Assembly: GCA_030272155.1 (NCBI GenBank)
Contig: CP126194.1
Location: forward strand, 4,455,501-4,519,500
Direction of reading: 5' to 3'
DNA: 64,000 bases
From: Tetradesmus obliquus
Taxonomy: Eukaryota; Chlorophyta; Chlorophyceae; Sphaeropleales; Scenedesmaceae
Position numbers and translations under genes: made by a program
Part shown: positions 10,557-22,911 of the stretch, piece by piece
How the letters are laid out: each line of letters starts with the position of its first letter
Position numbering within the stretch: the first letter of the stretch is position 1
Notes under the pieces: model-generated
Database searches by the model: none
Seen by the model: only the letters and a program-made list of their open reading frames with translations
What the model was told of the DNA's origin: nothing

Positions 10557-12948
10557 GTTGTCTGCAGGTCCCCAGTTTGCGAATAAGCTGGATGAGCTGC
10601 TGGAGCGCGTGGACTCGCAGGGCAGCCAAGTGTGCGCCACAGACCACATAGAGGTGCGGCGGCTGGGTGTCAACCGCTGGGCAGCAGCGTATGCAACTTC
10701 GTCCAGGGAGCTGACATAGCATCAGCTCAGCTTGGCACTGCAGTAGAGGCACACTTGCCAGGTGCAAGCACTCGCACAAGCTGTCCAGCTGCCTGTGCAG
10801 CAATCAAACAGCTGAGTTGAAGCTTGCTCCTGCGAATTTCAACTGTGGCTTGGTGCTGACAGCAACGCATGCTGTCTGTACAAACCGCAGATCAGTGAAG
10901 ACATCACAGTGCCGCGGCGAGACAGCAACCTGACTGCCTGGGTCAATGTGATCTACGGCTGCAATGAAAAGTGCACCTACTGCGTGGTGCCTTACACGCG
11001 CGGCGAGGAGCAGAGCAGGCGGCAGGAAGACATCAAGCAGGAGATGCTGTCGCTTGGGGAGGCAGGTGAGGGCGCGAAGTGCAGCGGCAGCTGCAGCCGT
11101 GAAAGCCGCAACTGCAGCTAAAGCCAGCCACAGCAGCAGCAGCAGGGGTGAGCTGCTGCAATGCCACTCGCTGGCCTACCTTCTGTCTTAGCACTCTGCC
11201 ATGTTGCGTTAACAAAGGTTGGAGCCCGCAACTCCTTGCTTGTGAGTGTTTTGACATCTTCATAGCACAGAAGACCTCGGTGCGTCTGTGGCAGTTCGTC
11301 TGTGCTGCGTGGCTCACCATCAGGTCTGCTGCCTCATGCCTCTTTTATGTCCTGCAGGCTACAAGGAGGTGACGCTGCTGGGCCAGAATGTGGACGCATA
11401 CGGCAGGGACTTGCCAGGCATGGCTGCAGACGGCAGCGGGCGGCGGCAGCACACCTTCACAGACCTGCTGCGCCACGTGCATGATGTGCCTGGCATCGAG
11501 CGCATTCGCTTCGCGACATCACACCCGCGCTACTTCACAGGTGCGCGTGAGGGGAGCTACTGGCTGGTTGCGGCGATTGCATCTGTGGATGTTGAGGGGG
11601 GCAGCTGGCGTGTTGCGCTGTCCTTTGAGCAGCACGCTGTGTGCGCGGAGCGCTTGCCGCATCTGTAGCTGTACAGGTTTGCAGGAAGGTGTGCTCACAT
11701 CTGCCGCTAACCCAACTTGAGGTCTCATCATACTGCTGCGCTTGCCCTTGCCTGCATACCCAACCCCCTGCCATGCCTGCAGATCGGCTGGTGCGTGCGT
11801 GCGCAGAGCTGCCCAAGCTGTGTGAGTTCTTCCACATTCCCTTCCAGTCGGGCGACGATGACATCCTGCGGGAGATGGCACGAGGTTACACTGCGGCGCG
11901 CTACCGCTCCATCATCGACAACATCCGGCGCTACATGCCTGACGCAAGCATCAGCGGGGATGCTATCGTAGGCTTTCCAGGTGGGTCTCCTAGGTGCTTG
12001 AGATTGTGCCGGATTGTCAGGTACAGAGGCCCATCTGGCTTATCTATCTATAACTTACCTGGTCTGGTGTAAAGCTCTGTGCATTGTGGGCAAGGTCTCT
12101 GTATGCACTGCACTGTAAGGTTCGTCGTATGATGCGTATGCTGCGGCAAGCAACCCTAGGCAGCCTCGCTGCTGAATGGACCGCGTCCAGCGCTGGTCCT
12201 GTTGTGTGTGCTTGTGGCACCTGCCTCTCATGCCTTGCCTTCTGTACTTTGCTAATTTACGCCTGCATACCACTGCGCATAATGCTGTATGCAGGCGAGA
12301 CGGAGGAGCAGTACCTGGCAACGGAGCGGCTGGTGCGGGAGGTGGGCTTTGACCGAGTCAACACAGCAGCCTACTCGCCACGCCCCAACACGCCAGCAGC
12401 AGAGTGGGAGAACCAGGTGGGTGGCAGTGCGCGGCATTGTAGGTGACGATCAAACAGTAGACAGAAGCAGCAACCTTTATCAGCTGCTGCACTGTACTGT
12501 GTGCCTTATTTTGCCCTTGTGCTTGGGAGCGTGCAGGCCTGCTCCTGTTGCAGCGCTGTGGCGAGTCCTGCTGCGTGCTGCCTGTTGCTGGCTGCAGGTT
12601 GCCGACCTCATCAAGGCTGACCGGCTGAACCGACTGAATGCAGTCGTGACGGAGGTGGCAACAGAGCGCTCGCAGCGCTTCATGGGCCGCACGCTGGAGG
12701 TGCTGGTAGAGGGCGTGAACCCCCGCAAGAGCAGCCAAGCCTTTGGCCGCATCCGGCACAACAAGCTGGTGTACTTTGACGGCGATGGCGAGGCGCTGCG
12801 GGGGCAGCTGGTGAGCGTGAAGATCGACCAGTGCAACGCATACAGCTTGTTTGGAGACATGGTGGAGGTGCTGCCGCTGCGCGCGCCGCTGCCACACCTT
12901 GCGGCAGCGGCTGGCAGCGACAGCAGCAGGCTGGCAGCTATGGTTTGA
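9034..12948 (+). CDS. miaB: tRNA-2-methylthio-N6-dimethylallyladenosine synthase (MiaB type)
   Basis: Ten exons: 9034-9211, 9283-9362, 9700-9855, 10060-10174, 10568-10653, 10891-11065, 11358-11540, 11783-11980, 12295-12416, 12598-12948; they total 548 codons (547 residues). The enzyme is a radical-SAM methylthiotransferase that adds a methylthio group to i6A37 of tRNA. The three cysteines of the N-terminal UPF0004 domain are in TFGCQMN (C85), NTCSI (C121) and [10 protein letters not shown] (C156). The radical-SAM CX3CX2C is in [17 protein letters not shown] (C229, C233, C236). The TRAM RNA-binding domain follows at about 455-525. Blocks such as [35 protein letters not shown] and [10 protein letters not shown]-like [13 protein letters not shown] resemble cyanobacterial MiaB, which suggests an endosymbiont-derived, plastid-targeted protein. 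The first ~50 residues look like a transit peptide. The chosen ATG is in strong context (ACCATGGCG); in-frame ATGs at 8998 and 9019 are alternatives. Confidence 0.95.
10175..10567 (+). repeat. complementary (CAG)12 ... (CTG)11 pair in miaB intron 4
   Basis: Intron 4 of the MiaB gene contains CAG x12 at 10384-10419 and CTG x11 at 10521-10553, about 100 bases apart. On the transcript they are complementary with mismatched centres and could fold into a long stem. The CTG tract ends 14 bases before the acceptor and may serve as the pyrimidine-rich tract. Confidence 0.85.
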
Positions 12949-14475
12949 TTAAGAATGGTGGCCGTGGCCCGTGTACGCTAGGCGGAAGAGCAGCGGTGGT
13001 GCAATGGCTGCAACCACTGGTTGACCTGTGCAAGGTCGCCATGCACTTGGCGGCTGCGCTCGTGGTGCTGGCGGCAGTGCAGCTGTCATGTGATATGCGA
13101 TTTGTCCATTCAATGCAGCTGGATTGCGGGGCAGTTCTTCGTGATTGAGGCAGAACTGCTGCACGTCAATATTGTGTCAGTGTCGGAGATTCTATTGCCT
13201 TGCTTGGTTCTTGCAGTCAAGTTGTCGTTATCTGGCACAGCATGCAGGCAGACCAGTAAGTCACTAACTGCCAAGTTGGAATCCAGGTTGTGCTGCAACC
13301 CGTGGGTGCAAGTTCTTGCCACGTGGCAGTGTCTATATCACACCAGAGACAGCTCATGTTACTATTTCTGGGTGCCAGATGTACGCAACAAGCGCAAATT
13401 TGGCCTCCTATTGTGGGGACCAGCGAGTCATCCACTGCTGGACCGCGTGTGCTCAGCACCAGGCTGGTGTTCACTGCAGCAGGCTGTGGCGCTGACTCAG
13501 TCACTGAGCGAGCGCCTGGCCAGGCATGCTCAAACATGGGCAGCAGAGCGTGCATGCAGCGGCACCATTTGTGTTGACAGTGGGAGGTGGGCCGGCTCAG
13601 CAGAAGAAGTACAGTGTTCAGGATGTCTACATGCTTACATGCTATATGCAAACTCTCTGTGAACAGTCCATGCACTGCGGTGGGCTGCGGCATTGTGGCC
13701 ACAAGACCATTTGATATCTTCTGGTGGTTGACCAGTCAAGGTGCCCAAGTGTTTAACCCGTGATTTAAATCCCGAGCATATCTGTCAATCCCACTACTAG
13801 TAGACAAATGCGAGAACCGTAAGTAATTGTGCTAGTCATCCTCAAGGGTGAATTCGAGTCCTGGGCGGCAACATGCCCATCTGAAGGCTTGCTTGGTCAA
13901 ACGCCCGCTCCCCATACAGAGCACAGCATGATGTAAAGAGGAGCCAACTTGCAACGGTTTCTTGTTTCATTTCAAAAACCAAATCAATGCCACGAACAGA
14001 AACATGCGTAGCAGTGCCTTCCAAGCAAGGCGCAAAATTGCACGCGAAGGGGCAGTTGGAAATATCTCGCGGTGTGCCCCCGGTCGGCCTGTGCACAAAG
14101 ATCAATCAAGAATTATACATCTTGCATCAGAAAAAACACATTGAGATCAAAATATTCAAATTGGCAGCGATATCACCAACACTAACGAATCCCACCCGCA
14201 ATCACAGCAAAGCGGAGCCAGAACTGGCTTCGAAATGTTGAATTGATATCATTAAGCTAGTTTGTTTCAATAGGATCGCGGTTCTGATGACACTGATGTA
14301 GCTGTGACGCTGATATTTTGGCGATATACCTGAGGCGTGTGGTTCTCTTGCGACGGGCGCTGCCATATGCAGGCAAGCCAGCTGCAGCATGCCATTCCGT
14401 TTACATTTCCATCGTCTTATAGAGCATCTGAATGTGAATTATCAACACGAGACGCAGAGCACAAATTTTGCTTCA
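12949..14475. other. intergenic: miaB 3' flank and CCCH gene upstream region
   Basis: No gene is recognised in this 1.5 kb. The first part is probably the 3' UTR of the MiaB gene. From about 13740 the sequence becomes more AT-rich, and it probably contains the promoter and 5' UTR of the CCCH zinc-finger gene. Confidence 0.4.
13932..13936 (+). terminator. candidate TGTAA poly(A) signal for miaB
   Basis: TGTAA is the usual polyadenylation signal of chlorophycean green algae. This copy lies 984 bases after the MiaB stop and before the next gene. The assignment rests on motif and position only. Confidence 0.35.
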
Positions 14476-16667
14476 ATGGTGGCTCTCACAGACTGTCCGC
14501 AAATTCCTGCGCGGGCCTCAGATGAGTTCATGATATACCAGTTCAAGGTAGGGGTGGGATGGGCATCGCAGGTGGCCTGGGGCGCCTAGATATTTTTGGC
14601 CACTTCTCAACCTCCACGCCTTCGTTGCCCTGCAGGTCCTTCCATGCACCAGAAAGGTGAGCGTTCGTTATCGTGGTCCGCATCGCTAGAGACTGGGCAC
14701 ATGGCAGCCGTGTGCCACAACAACTCCGCCAGCTGCGAGCTTTGCACGCATCCCTTTGTTCTCTGGCCAGGAACATCAGCATACAAAACTTCAATTGCTG
14801 CTTATCGTAGGCGAGCGTGCTCGCATCGGCTTAGGCGCACAGCAGCAGCAGCAGGCACCTGGCTAGGGACTGCTCTTCAGACCCTGCATCTAGAAGCATG
14901 GCCCTTCTTAGCTGCCTAGCACCCATCATTGTAAGCCTATTATGTTCATCACATTGCGCCAAACGCGTGCTGACTGGTTGCTATCCTATGCTGGTGTCGC
15001 TGCAACAGGGAGCCCACTCTTGGACTGAGTGCGCCTTCACCCACCCGGGCGAGAAGGCTGCACGCCGCTGCCCCAAGTCATTCATCTACTCAGCAGAGGC
15101 ATGCCCAGATGCACGCAAGGTGAGCTGCTGCTGTTGGCTCTGACGTTTGCTTGCGGGTGGATTACAATCGTGCCTGCAGATTTCATTGCAACGGGAATCC
15201 TGCAACAGGGACGTGCCCATCCAGCGCGATAACATGCTTCAAGGATCAGGCAACAGTACTGACTGGCGTGCTTGTGTTGTTTGCAGTCCGGCAAGTGCAT
15301 TCGGGGAGACATGTGCCCATACAGCCACGGCGTCTTTGAGCAGTGGCTGCACCCAAGCAGGTGAGCTGCAGTGCCTGCTGATGCCAGAATGTGAGCAAGC
15401 ATATGGAAGTAGCATGTCGTGTCTCGTATCTGCACTGGATGCTGCAAGTTTTGTAACAGTATCATACTCTGGCTGTAATTAAATAGAATCATGTGCTCCA
15501 TGCATCTACTCACCGCGTGTGCTGCCTGCGCCGCCGCCTCTGTGTGGCTGCTGTGACAGGTACCGCACGCAGCTGTGCAGCTTCGGCACTGCCTGCAGGC
15601 GCCCAGTCTGCTTTTTCGCCCACACAGTCCAGGAGCTGCGCGTGCCCACAGGCTGCGGCCCCAACCCTCAGGCCATCACCAGCCCCATGCAAGCTAGCGC
15701 AGCAGCGGCAGCAGCAGCAGCCGCCAGCCAGATGGGCCTCGACCCATCTGCAGTGGCAGCAGCCGCTGCAGCTGCAGCTTCTCAGGGCATGGACGGCAAC
15801 TCATACAACGCACTGATGCAGCAGGCGATGCTGGCGCAGATGAGCCAGGCAGCAGCCATGAGCCAGCACGTGGATGGCGCGACAGCAACGCTGATCAACC
15901 GCTACCAGGCTGCCAGCTGTGCAGCGCTCGCCAACGCTGCCGCCTGCCAGCGCGAGCAGCAGCAGCACCAGGCTGCTGCGGCAGTTGCAGCAGCGGCAGC
16001 GATGGCAGCAGCCTCCAGCAACCCTGCCAGCCTCCTGCAGATGGCACAGGCGGCGCAAGCATACCAGGCAGCTGCGGCAGCAGCAGCCGCTGCTGCTGCC
16101 AGCATCCACGCACCAAACGGCGGTGGCAACAGCATGATGCCTCCCGGCATGAACTTTGCTGGCATGTGCAACCCAGGCCAGCTGATGACCAGCAGCGGCC
16201 CCAGCACCAGCAGCGCAGTCAGCAGCCCCACCTGCAGCAGCAGCAACAGCCACAACACCAGCCTCATGTCAGCCTCCACAGTGCGGGGAGACATGCAGAA
16301 CGCTGCTGCTGCCGAGGTCGCAGCCAGCATGAGCCGCCAGGCATCTGCCAACTGCCCCTCCCTGTTTGACAGCTACCTGCTGCAGCAGGCCATGGCAGGC
16401 GGCGCCTGCAACCCGGGCGCCTGCTCGCCCTTTGGCGGCCTGCCGCCAACATCGCTGGCTGCTGCTGCCGCCGCGGCGTCTACTGCATCTCCCGGCTCCG
16501 GCGCATCCATGTTTGGTGCGCCGTGGATGCCGTGTGCCTCTGGCGGCTTTGCCTGCGGGCCGTACCCGTTGCCTGTGATGCCTACGACACCCGCCAACTC
16601 CAACGGCATGGAGGCATACAGTGCGGCGCAGCTGACACGCCAGCTGTCGCTGCAGCAGCAGGGCTGA
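14476..16667 (+). CDS. plant-type tandem CCCH zinc-finger protein (TZF)
   Basis: Five exons (14476-14547, 14636-14656, 15009-15119, 15287-15360, 15560-16667) encode 461 residues. The start is the ATG preceding ALTDCPQIPARASDEFMIYQ; the DEFMIYQFK segment is the conserved lead-in of plant RR-TZF proteins. Zinc ligands are C28/H34/C39/H43 (C-X5-H-X4-C-X3-H, the plant arginine-rich motif), then C63/C72/C78/H82 (CX8CX5CX3H) and C99/C105/C110/H114 (CX5CX4CX3H). Plant members bind AU-rich RNA and take part in mRNA turnover and stress granules; that role is inferred here. The remaining ~340 residues are low-complexity Ala/Gln/Ser/Met. No ankyrin repeats precede the fingers, unlike many land-plant members. 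Exon 2 is only 21 bases, but it supplies the first zinc ligand. Confidence 0.93.
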
Positions 16668-19600
16668 AGAGCGCCTGGCGGTAAACAACTGGTGCTGGGG
16701 TTGAAATAGATATTCGGAGTTGGTTTGTGGTGGAGGAGGGTGGCTTGAGTGGTGTGGCACACACAGTGGATGCTTTGTTTTGAGGCTTCCGGCCAGCTCA
16801 GCACACTTGTGCATGTGTAGCGAGTATTAGATGGGAAGACAGCCTGCAGGCGTTGCCCTCGCACGCTGTGGCGAGCATATGGTGCTGGCTGGTGGCTTGT
16901 GCCCGGCAATATGGGATGAATGTGCTGTCTCGTTCTCGACGGTGGAGTTTTTGGGTCTTGCGGTCGGGTGCTAGCTGTGCAAGGTGATGGTGCCGCCAAA
17001 TGCATGCCATTATGCACTGCGGACGCCGCATGCAGCACTTGTAGTACGTGGCAGGCAGAGCTGCCTAGCTCTGCAATCCATGAGTGATTGACTCCTGCCT
17101 TGCCATACCAAGGTGTGCCAGCTTGCAGCCGTGCAGGCTCGCAACGAGGGAAACAACTGGCAGCAATATGCTGCCGGTGGAATAGAGATGCGTGCTTCAT
17201 GCATCCGTACGCGGTGGTATTCATGCATCTGCGAGGCGTGGGGGAGCCCTGATTAGGGACAGGGAGGGCCATTTTCTAGAGGGAGCCGATTTGGAGTTGA
17301 ATTTGTGCCCCGTAGTATTGCCGGCTGCTCAGCGGGAGTGACATCTGGCTGCCTGATTGTCTGTGTGGAGTCCTGAACGAGAGGATCAGAGGAGCAGGCA
17401 AGAGTTTTCAGCTCTGGCGTATACAGCAGCTGATACGTGTGTATTACTGATGCGTATGTGTGTGTGCGTGCTCCTAGTGAGCTCAGCAACGTGCTATACT
17501 ACAGAGCAAAACAAGCGCAGCGATTGTTGGAATTGGTGTGCAGCGGTGCTTGGGAGGTTGCTCACAGCACCTGGCGCAGCGGTTGCGCTTGCAGGAGCTG
17601 GCAGCGGCCTCTTGGGTTTTTGGTATTAGCAGCGGAGCTTAGCATGACTTCGATTTGTGGAGTATGCCGTGCAAGTGGTGCGCAGAGGCATTCTCTACAT
17701 GCTGGTGTTACTTGCAGGCACATGAGGTGCCTGCCGTGCAATAGTCGAGGGCTGATTTTTGACCCACACAGCTGGTTACACGCATACACACCACTTGTGA
17801 GGGGGTGCTGCAGCTTGCATTATGAGCTGCGCGTCTCCAGCTGCGTGGCGGCGATTCCCTCTACTATTGAAGGTGGAGCGTTGGCATCAGTCATCTTGAG
17901 CGGCAGACATGGCTGAAGAAACATGGGTGTGCTTGTTTTCATTCCTTGCTGTTCACACGCGTGCAAGCCGAGCACAGCGTGCAACTTTGCTGCGCTGCCA
18001 TTGGCAACCAGTGCGGGCGGCAAGTGCGGCTAGCGAGCGTCTTCAGTGGGGTGTGCTGACATAGTAGTGAGCACATGCTTGTGAGGAGCTGTGCTGGTGC
18101 TGCTGTGTTCTGTGTGTGGCGCCTTGCGCGTCGTTGCAGCAACTGCGCCATCGCTGATTGCGATCTTGCAGGCACTGCGGTCACGTTGATTTCTGGAGTG
18201 AAGGCCGAGCTGCCCCTGCTGGCAGTGCACAGGCGGCTAGCTTGTGCTGCTGCTGCGGATGTGCTGTGCTGTGGGAGCAGTGCTCTGCAGTGACTAGAAG
18301 GAATTGTTTGCGCGGGCATTTGCAGCCACGCGAGGCAGGTTGAGTGGCTTGTACCGCACAATGTGTGGCAGGTGGCACCGAGTGGGCGCTGGAGAGCAGT
18401 GGCCTCTGTTGTGTGCAGTGGTGTGCTTTGGAAATGTGCGTTGCACTGGCACACAGATTAGGGTATTACGTATGACTGTCATCGCCTCTGTCTTGTTTGT
18501 TTGTTGCTATGTGCAAACCATAGCACTGCTACTATGCTCCACTTTTGGGGGGTTGCTCGCTGTGCGGCAACCCTCCACCACTTGTGTTATGGGGTGGTCT
18601 GTGTGAAGAGCTGATCTCGCACTGCTGAGCACAGCACATACCCCCAACAACACCTTTGGTGGTTGTGCGGTTGCGCCCTCAGGCCAGGGTTGCTGCCGTA
18701 CATGCTTGTTTTCTACGCTGGGGTATGCACATGCATATGTATTGAGCAGACAATTGCGATTGTTGGGATGCTGTGGTTGCAGGTGTTGAGCTTGCTCGCA
18801 GAGCCAGCTGGCTCAGGCCGACTTGCTGAGCAGTTTGTGATGGTCCTGGTTCTGATCATCTGCCTCTTTGCATATACATCATGCCCCACTGGTGCTAAGC
18901 TTCAGAACAGGCTCGCGCAACGCCACAGCTGTGATGTTGCACGGCACAGCTGGAAGCACCTGATGCAGCAGCGGTCTCCTGTCACAGGCCCGGCTGATAC
19001 CTCTGTGGGGCACAGCTGTTAAGGGGCAGAGTGCTTACGTGTCGCATGGTGGAGAGTGGCTGCGGTGTGGCTCAGAAGGAGCACTTGATATGTTACTGCT
19101 GGCGTCAGCAGACTTATGATGCGGCTCGCAGGACTGAGGTGTGTTGCGTACAGCCTGGCTCCGTGCATTGGCTGTGGAAGGGAAACCCCAACCCTATCCA
19201 CACGTGCAGGCTATTGCCCTGCATTAGTTTTTTTGTCTGAGCGTACATTCGATACGAGGTCGCTTAGTGCGCAGGTTTATGCTCTGGTGTGCCATGGCTT
19301 GTGCTGTGCCTGGCGCGCCTGCTTGCATGCCGCGTGCCAGCCGAAGCTGTGTTTCCGCGCATGGCATGATGTGTGCTGCCGTGCATGTGTGCGCAGGCTG
19401 GCAGGGCAGTCGCCAGAGCAACTGCTGCACTGCAGTGGAGGGCAGCTGTGTATCATACGCGCTCTTGTTGAGGTCTGGTGCTGTCATTCTGGGGGGTGCT
19501 CTCGCGTGTTGCTTGCTGTTACAAGACGGCTCAATCAACTCAAAGCGGGGCTGTGATTCAATGTGCCGCGCGGCGCGGCGTGCAGGCTGCAGAGTGCAGT

Positions 19601-20993
19601 CTTGCGTACGTGGGGTATACATACAGCGTTTGGGTGTCAGTTTGTTTGGGTGCACGCATGCCAGGCTGTCGCCTATGCATTGCCTGGTCACACAGTTTTG
19701 TCATGGATCCTGCCGGTGGATATTCCGGTGGATGCTGCAGCGGCGGGCGCAGGCTCCTGCGCTGCTGAGTACGGCGGAGTGCCCCAGCAATCTGCGCTGG
19801 TGCTGTTTGTGATGGCTGTGCACATGTTTTTTGTGTCGTGGCGTCCCGGTGCTCACCCGTTCGTGCATTGTTGCATATGGTCTGGTCGTATGCCAGCAGA
19901 CACCCGCATGTGCAGAAGTCATTGTGAGGTCCTTCCTATAAGGCGCAGTACATGTTTGAGTTTGAGGCAACCCCTGCCATATGCTGGCAGAAACGGGTGC
20001 CTGTCGGTTTTACGTGTTGCTGTCTGTGTACGTGACATTTGCAGCTGTCTGTGTCGATGTGTGTTGTGGCGAAGCTCGCAGGTGCGCTGTCTTTTCTTGT
20101 GCGCGCTAGGAGTATGCGGCATGTCGCCTGTTGTGGGGGGTGCCGTTGTGAGGGCATGTTACAGGACGCCGTGCTGCATGATGCGACGCAGTGTGTAGAT
20201 GTTGTTGTGCGTCATCCCAGTGATAGCTGGCTTGAGTCTGGCGCTTGGTCGTGGAGGTGCAGGCCAGTCTGCAGTGGATGGTGCTGTGAGAACACACCAA
20301 CAGGCAGCTTCAAGGCGCCTCGAGATTGGCACGGGTAGACTCCATGTCTGTTCATCTGTGGCAGGCATCTGGCCACCTCACAGCCAGGTGCTCTGCAGTT
20401 CTGGGCTCCATTGGTGCCGTGAAACGCAAATGAAAGCCATGTTGCAAATGCATGGCAAACTTGCGCGTAAGGGTGTCCTTGGCAAGCGCTTTGTGTATGT
20501 AGTTGGGGAGTGGGTTATATGGATCTGTTGCATGCTGCGGAGGTGCTCTGCAGGGGTGTTTCAGCAAGGGAGTGGATGCTCTCTGGGTGAGGAGAAGGTG
20601 CGAGTAATGGTCCTCTTGTTTGCGCTGCATTACGCCAGGTTGTGTTTTGGCAAGCACCACTGGCTGTTGCAGTAGGCTGTCGTCGTAACATGAATGCGGT
20701 CGTCCAGATTGTTTTGTCCATGCTTCCTGCAGAAGTTGCATGTATATTGGTCAACACTCAAAACACTGTGATCGGCGGATGTAACTGGTGAATCCTCATG
20801 GCCTTGCTGCTGAGCTGCTTGTGTTACGTCCGAGCCCTGAAATGAAAACCCTGAGGAACCTGCAGCCATGCTGTGCATGTTATCACTCCCAAGCTGCAAG
20901 AAGTTGACGTGTGACATGTGTGAATGTCCAATGCTTGAGTGACGGTAGCCATACTTGCTGTAATTGCCGGAGTATCAGCTGCAGCAGTTCGAA
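16668..20993. other. 4.3 kb GT-rich region without recognisable gene
   Basis: From the CCCH stop codon to the ALG6 start the plus strand is strikingly rich in G and T, with runs such as TGTGTGTGCGTGCTCC and few A. Open frames exist on both strands, but they are Cys/Val/Trp-rich artefacts of this composition and match no family I know. The likeliest reading is an exceptionally long 3' UTR of the CCCH gene, or one 3' UTR plus an unrecognised non-coding transcript. From about 20690 the bias fades, and this part probably contains the ALG6 promoter. Confidence 0.5.
20780..20784 (+). terminator. candidate TGTAA poly(A) signal at end of GT-rich region
   Basis: This is the first TGTAA on the plus strand that I noticed after the CCCH stop codon. 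It falls where the GT bias ends, about 4.1 kb downstream. A second copy at about 20960 lies too near the ALG6 start to be favoured. Confidence 0.3.
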
Positions 20994-22874
20994 ATGAATG
21001 CTGCTGCTGCTGCCTTGTTTGCCGCTGCGTTGCTGATACGGGTACTGGTGTCTATTTCGCCGTATTCAGGTGCGCGTTGTCTCGCGATCGACTCATATCG
21101 GTATCTGGGGGCCATTCACACTCACTTCTCAACAGCAGCACGCGCTTCTGCTGACAGGCGCCCAGACACCGCCCAAGTATGGAGACTATGAAGCTCAACG
21201 ACACTGGATGGAGCTGACAACGAACTTGCCAGTGCAGCAGTGGTAAGTGACGGGCAGCAGCCAGTAAGAAGTGTACTGCTTCTCCTGTGTATTCTGCTGC
21301 AACACGACCGGTAACCACTTGTGCAGCTGCTCTAACCTGAGTAAGCCTACCTGCTTTTAGGTACAAAGACGGCCCTGATAATGATCCCAAGTACTGGCCT
21401 CTGGACTACCCCCCTTTGTCAGGCTACCAGGTACACACAAAAGACAGATGAGGCGAATACAGTTGTCAGTTGATTGAGTGTGCAGGAGCACCATACCAGT
21501 CACAGCTTGTTGAAGCACACATCCAATAGATGAACGTGCGTGGGTTTCACCCGGCTGCAGCTGACCTGGAAGTAGTGCTGGTGTGTACTGCTGGGTATCG
21601 CCTGCACTGCTTACCGCTAAAAGCTGCTGCTCTGTACCTACTGCCCCTGCCAATCACACATGCTGCACAGAGCTATGTGCACGGGCTGTTTGTGAAGCAG
21701 TTGGATCCGGCGGCTGTGGCTTTGCACAGCTCTCGAGGCTATGAGACTTACTTTTCAAAGCAGCTGCTGCGCTGGACCGTGATCCTGTCAGACCTATTGA
21801 GTGAGCACACTGCTTTGAAACATGGCAGCAGCAACAGCAGCCTCCCTGTGCAAGTGTGGTACAGCAGCCAATGTCTATCTGGCTGCTGTAACTGCTAGAT
21901 GAGAAACAGCAGCAGCAGCAGCAGCAGTGACAGTTGCTACTAGCTAGTAGCTCCAAGCAACAGCGGCCCCATTAGCTGCTCTTCTTATTGATGCAACCTG
22001 GCAGCTTGCTTGTGATTGTGATTGTAAGCATGTTCCTGCAAGTGCTTTGAGTGCAGCCCAGCTGCACATATGCTGCACGCACACTGCGTGTTGATGCCGC
22101 CACATGCACGCGCCCGTGCATACGCCAACTGATGCTACACGCACTTGTCTGCTGCCCCGCAGTTTTCTTCCCTGCAGCGTACCTGGCGTCTGCTGTGTTC
22201 AGCAGTGACAGCAGCAGCCCTGCAGCTGCAGCTGCCTCGCCCCAGCAGCAGCAGCGGCAGCAGCTGTTTGTGCTCGCAGCGGTGCTGCTGCAGCCAGCAT
22301 CAATCATAGTCGACCATGGCCACTTTCAGTACAACTGCATCAGCCTAGCGCTAGCAGTGCTGGCTGCAGTGGCAATCGCCAAGCGCAAAGATGTGCTTGG
22401 CAGTGTGCTGTTCTGCTTGTCGCTGAACCACAAGCAAATGGGGCTGTTTTATGCACCCGCCTTCTTTGCGCACTTGCTGGGCAGGTGTCTGCAGCAGCTG
22501 ACGTACACTGGCAAGGTGCGATGCAGTAAAAGCAGCTGTGAAGCATGACTATGTAGCATGCAGCGCTGTGCACTGCCCCATGCCAGGTGTGATGTACACC
22601 CACGCACTGTCAGAAGTAGTGGCAAGAGCTCATGTCATGTAATGCACGGGCGTTGTGCAATTATCAAGCCAAGAGTGGGACCTAGCAACTAGCCACGGGG
22701 TCCAGAACTGAAACTGCGTGTGCTGTGCTGCCTGTGCTGCCAGGTGCTGGGAGTGGCGCGGCTGGGCGTGACTGTGATTGCCACCTTTGTTGTGTGCTGG
22801 TCCCCCTGGCTCACATCGCTGGACTCAGCGTCACAGGTGCGGCTGGGCCATGGTGGGCCCGCAACCAGATGCCC

Positions 22875-22911
<37 letters not shown>

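Noticed and set aside
13790-13875. tRNA-like TTCGAGTCC segment
   Set aside because: A T-arm-like GAATTCGAGTCC occurs, but no acceptor, D or anticodon stems can be formed around it.
17300-20700. Several open frames of 60-210 codons, both strands
   Set aside because: Composition is a by-product of GT-rich DNA (Cys, Val, Trp, Leu on one strand; His, Thr, Pro on the other). There are no domains and no consistent splice structure.
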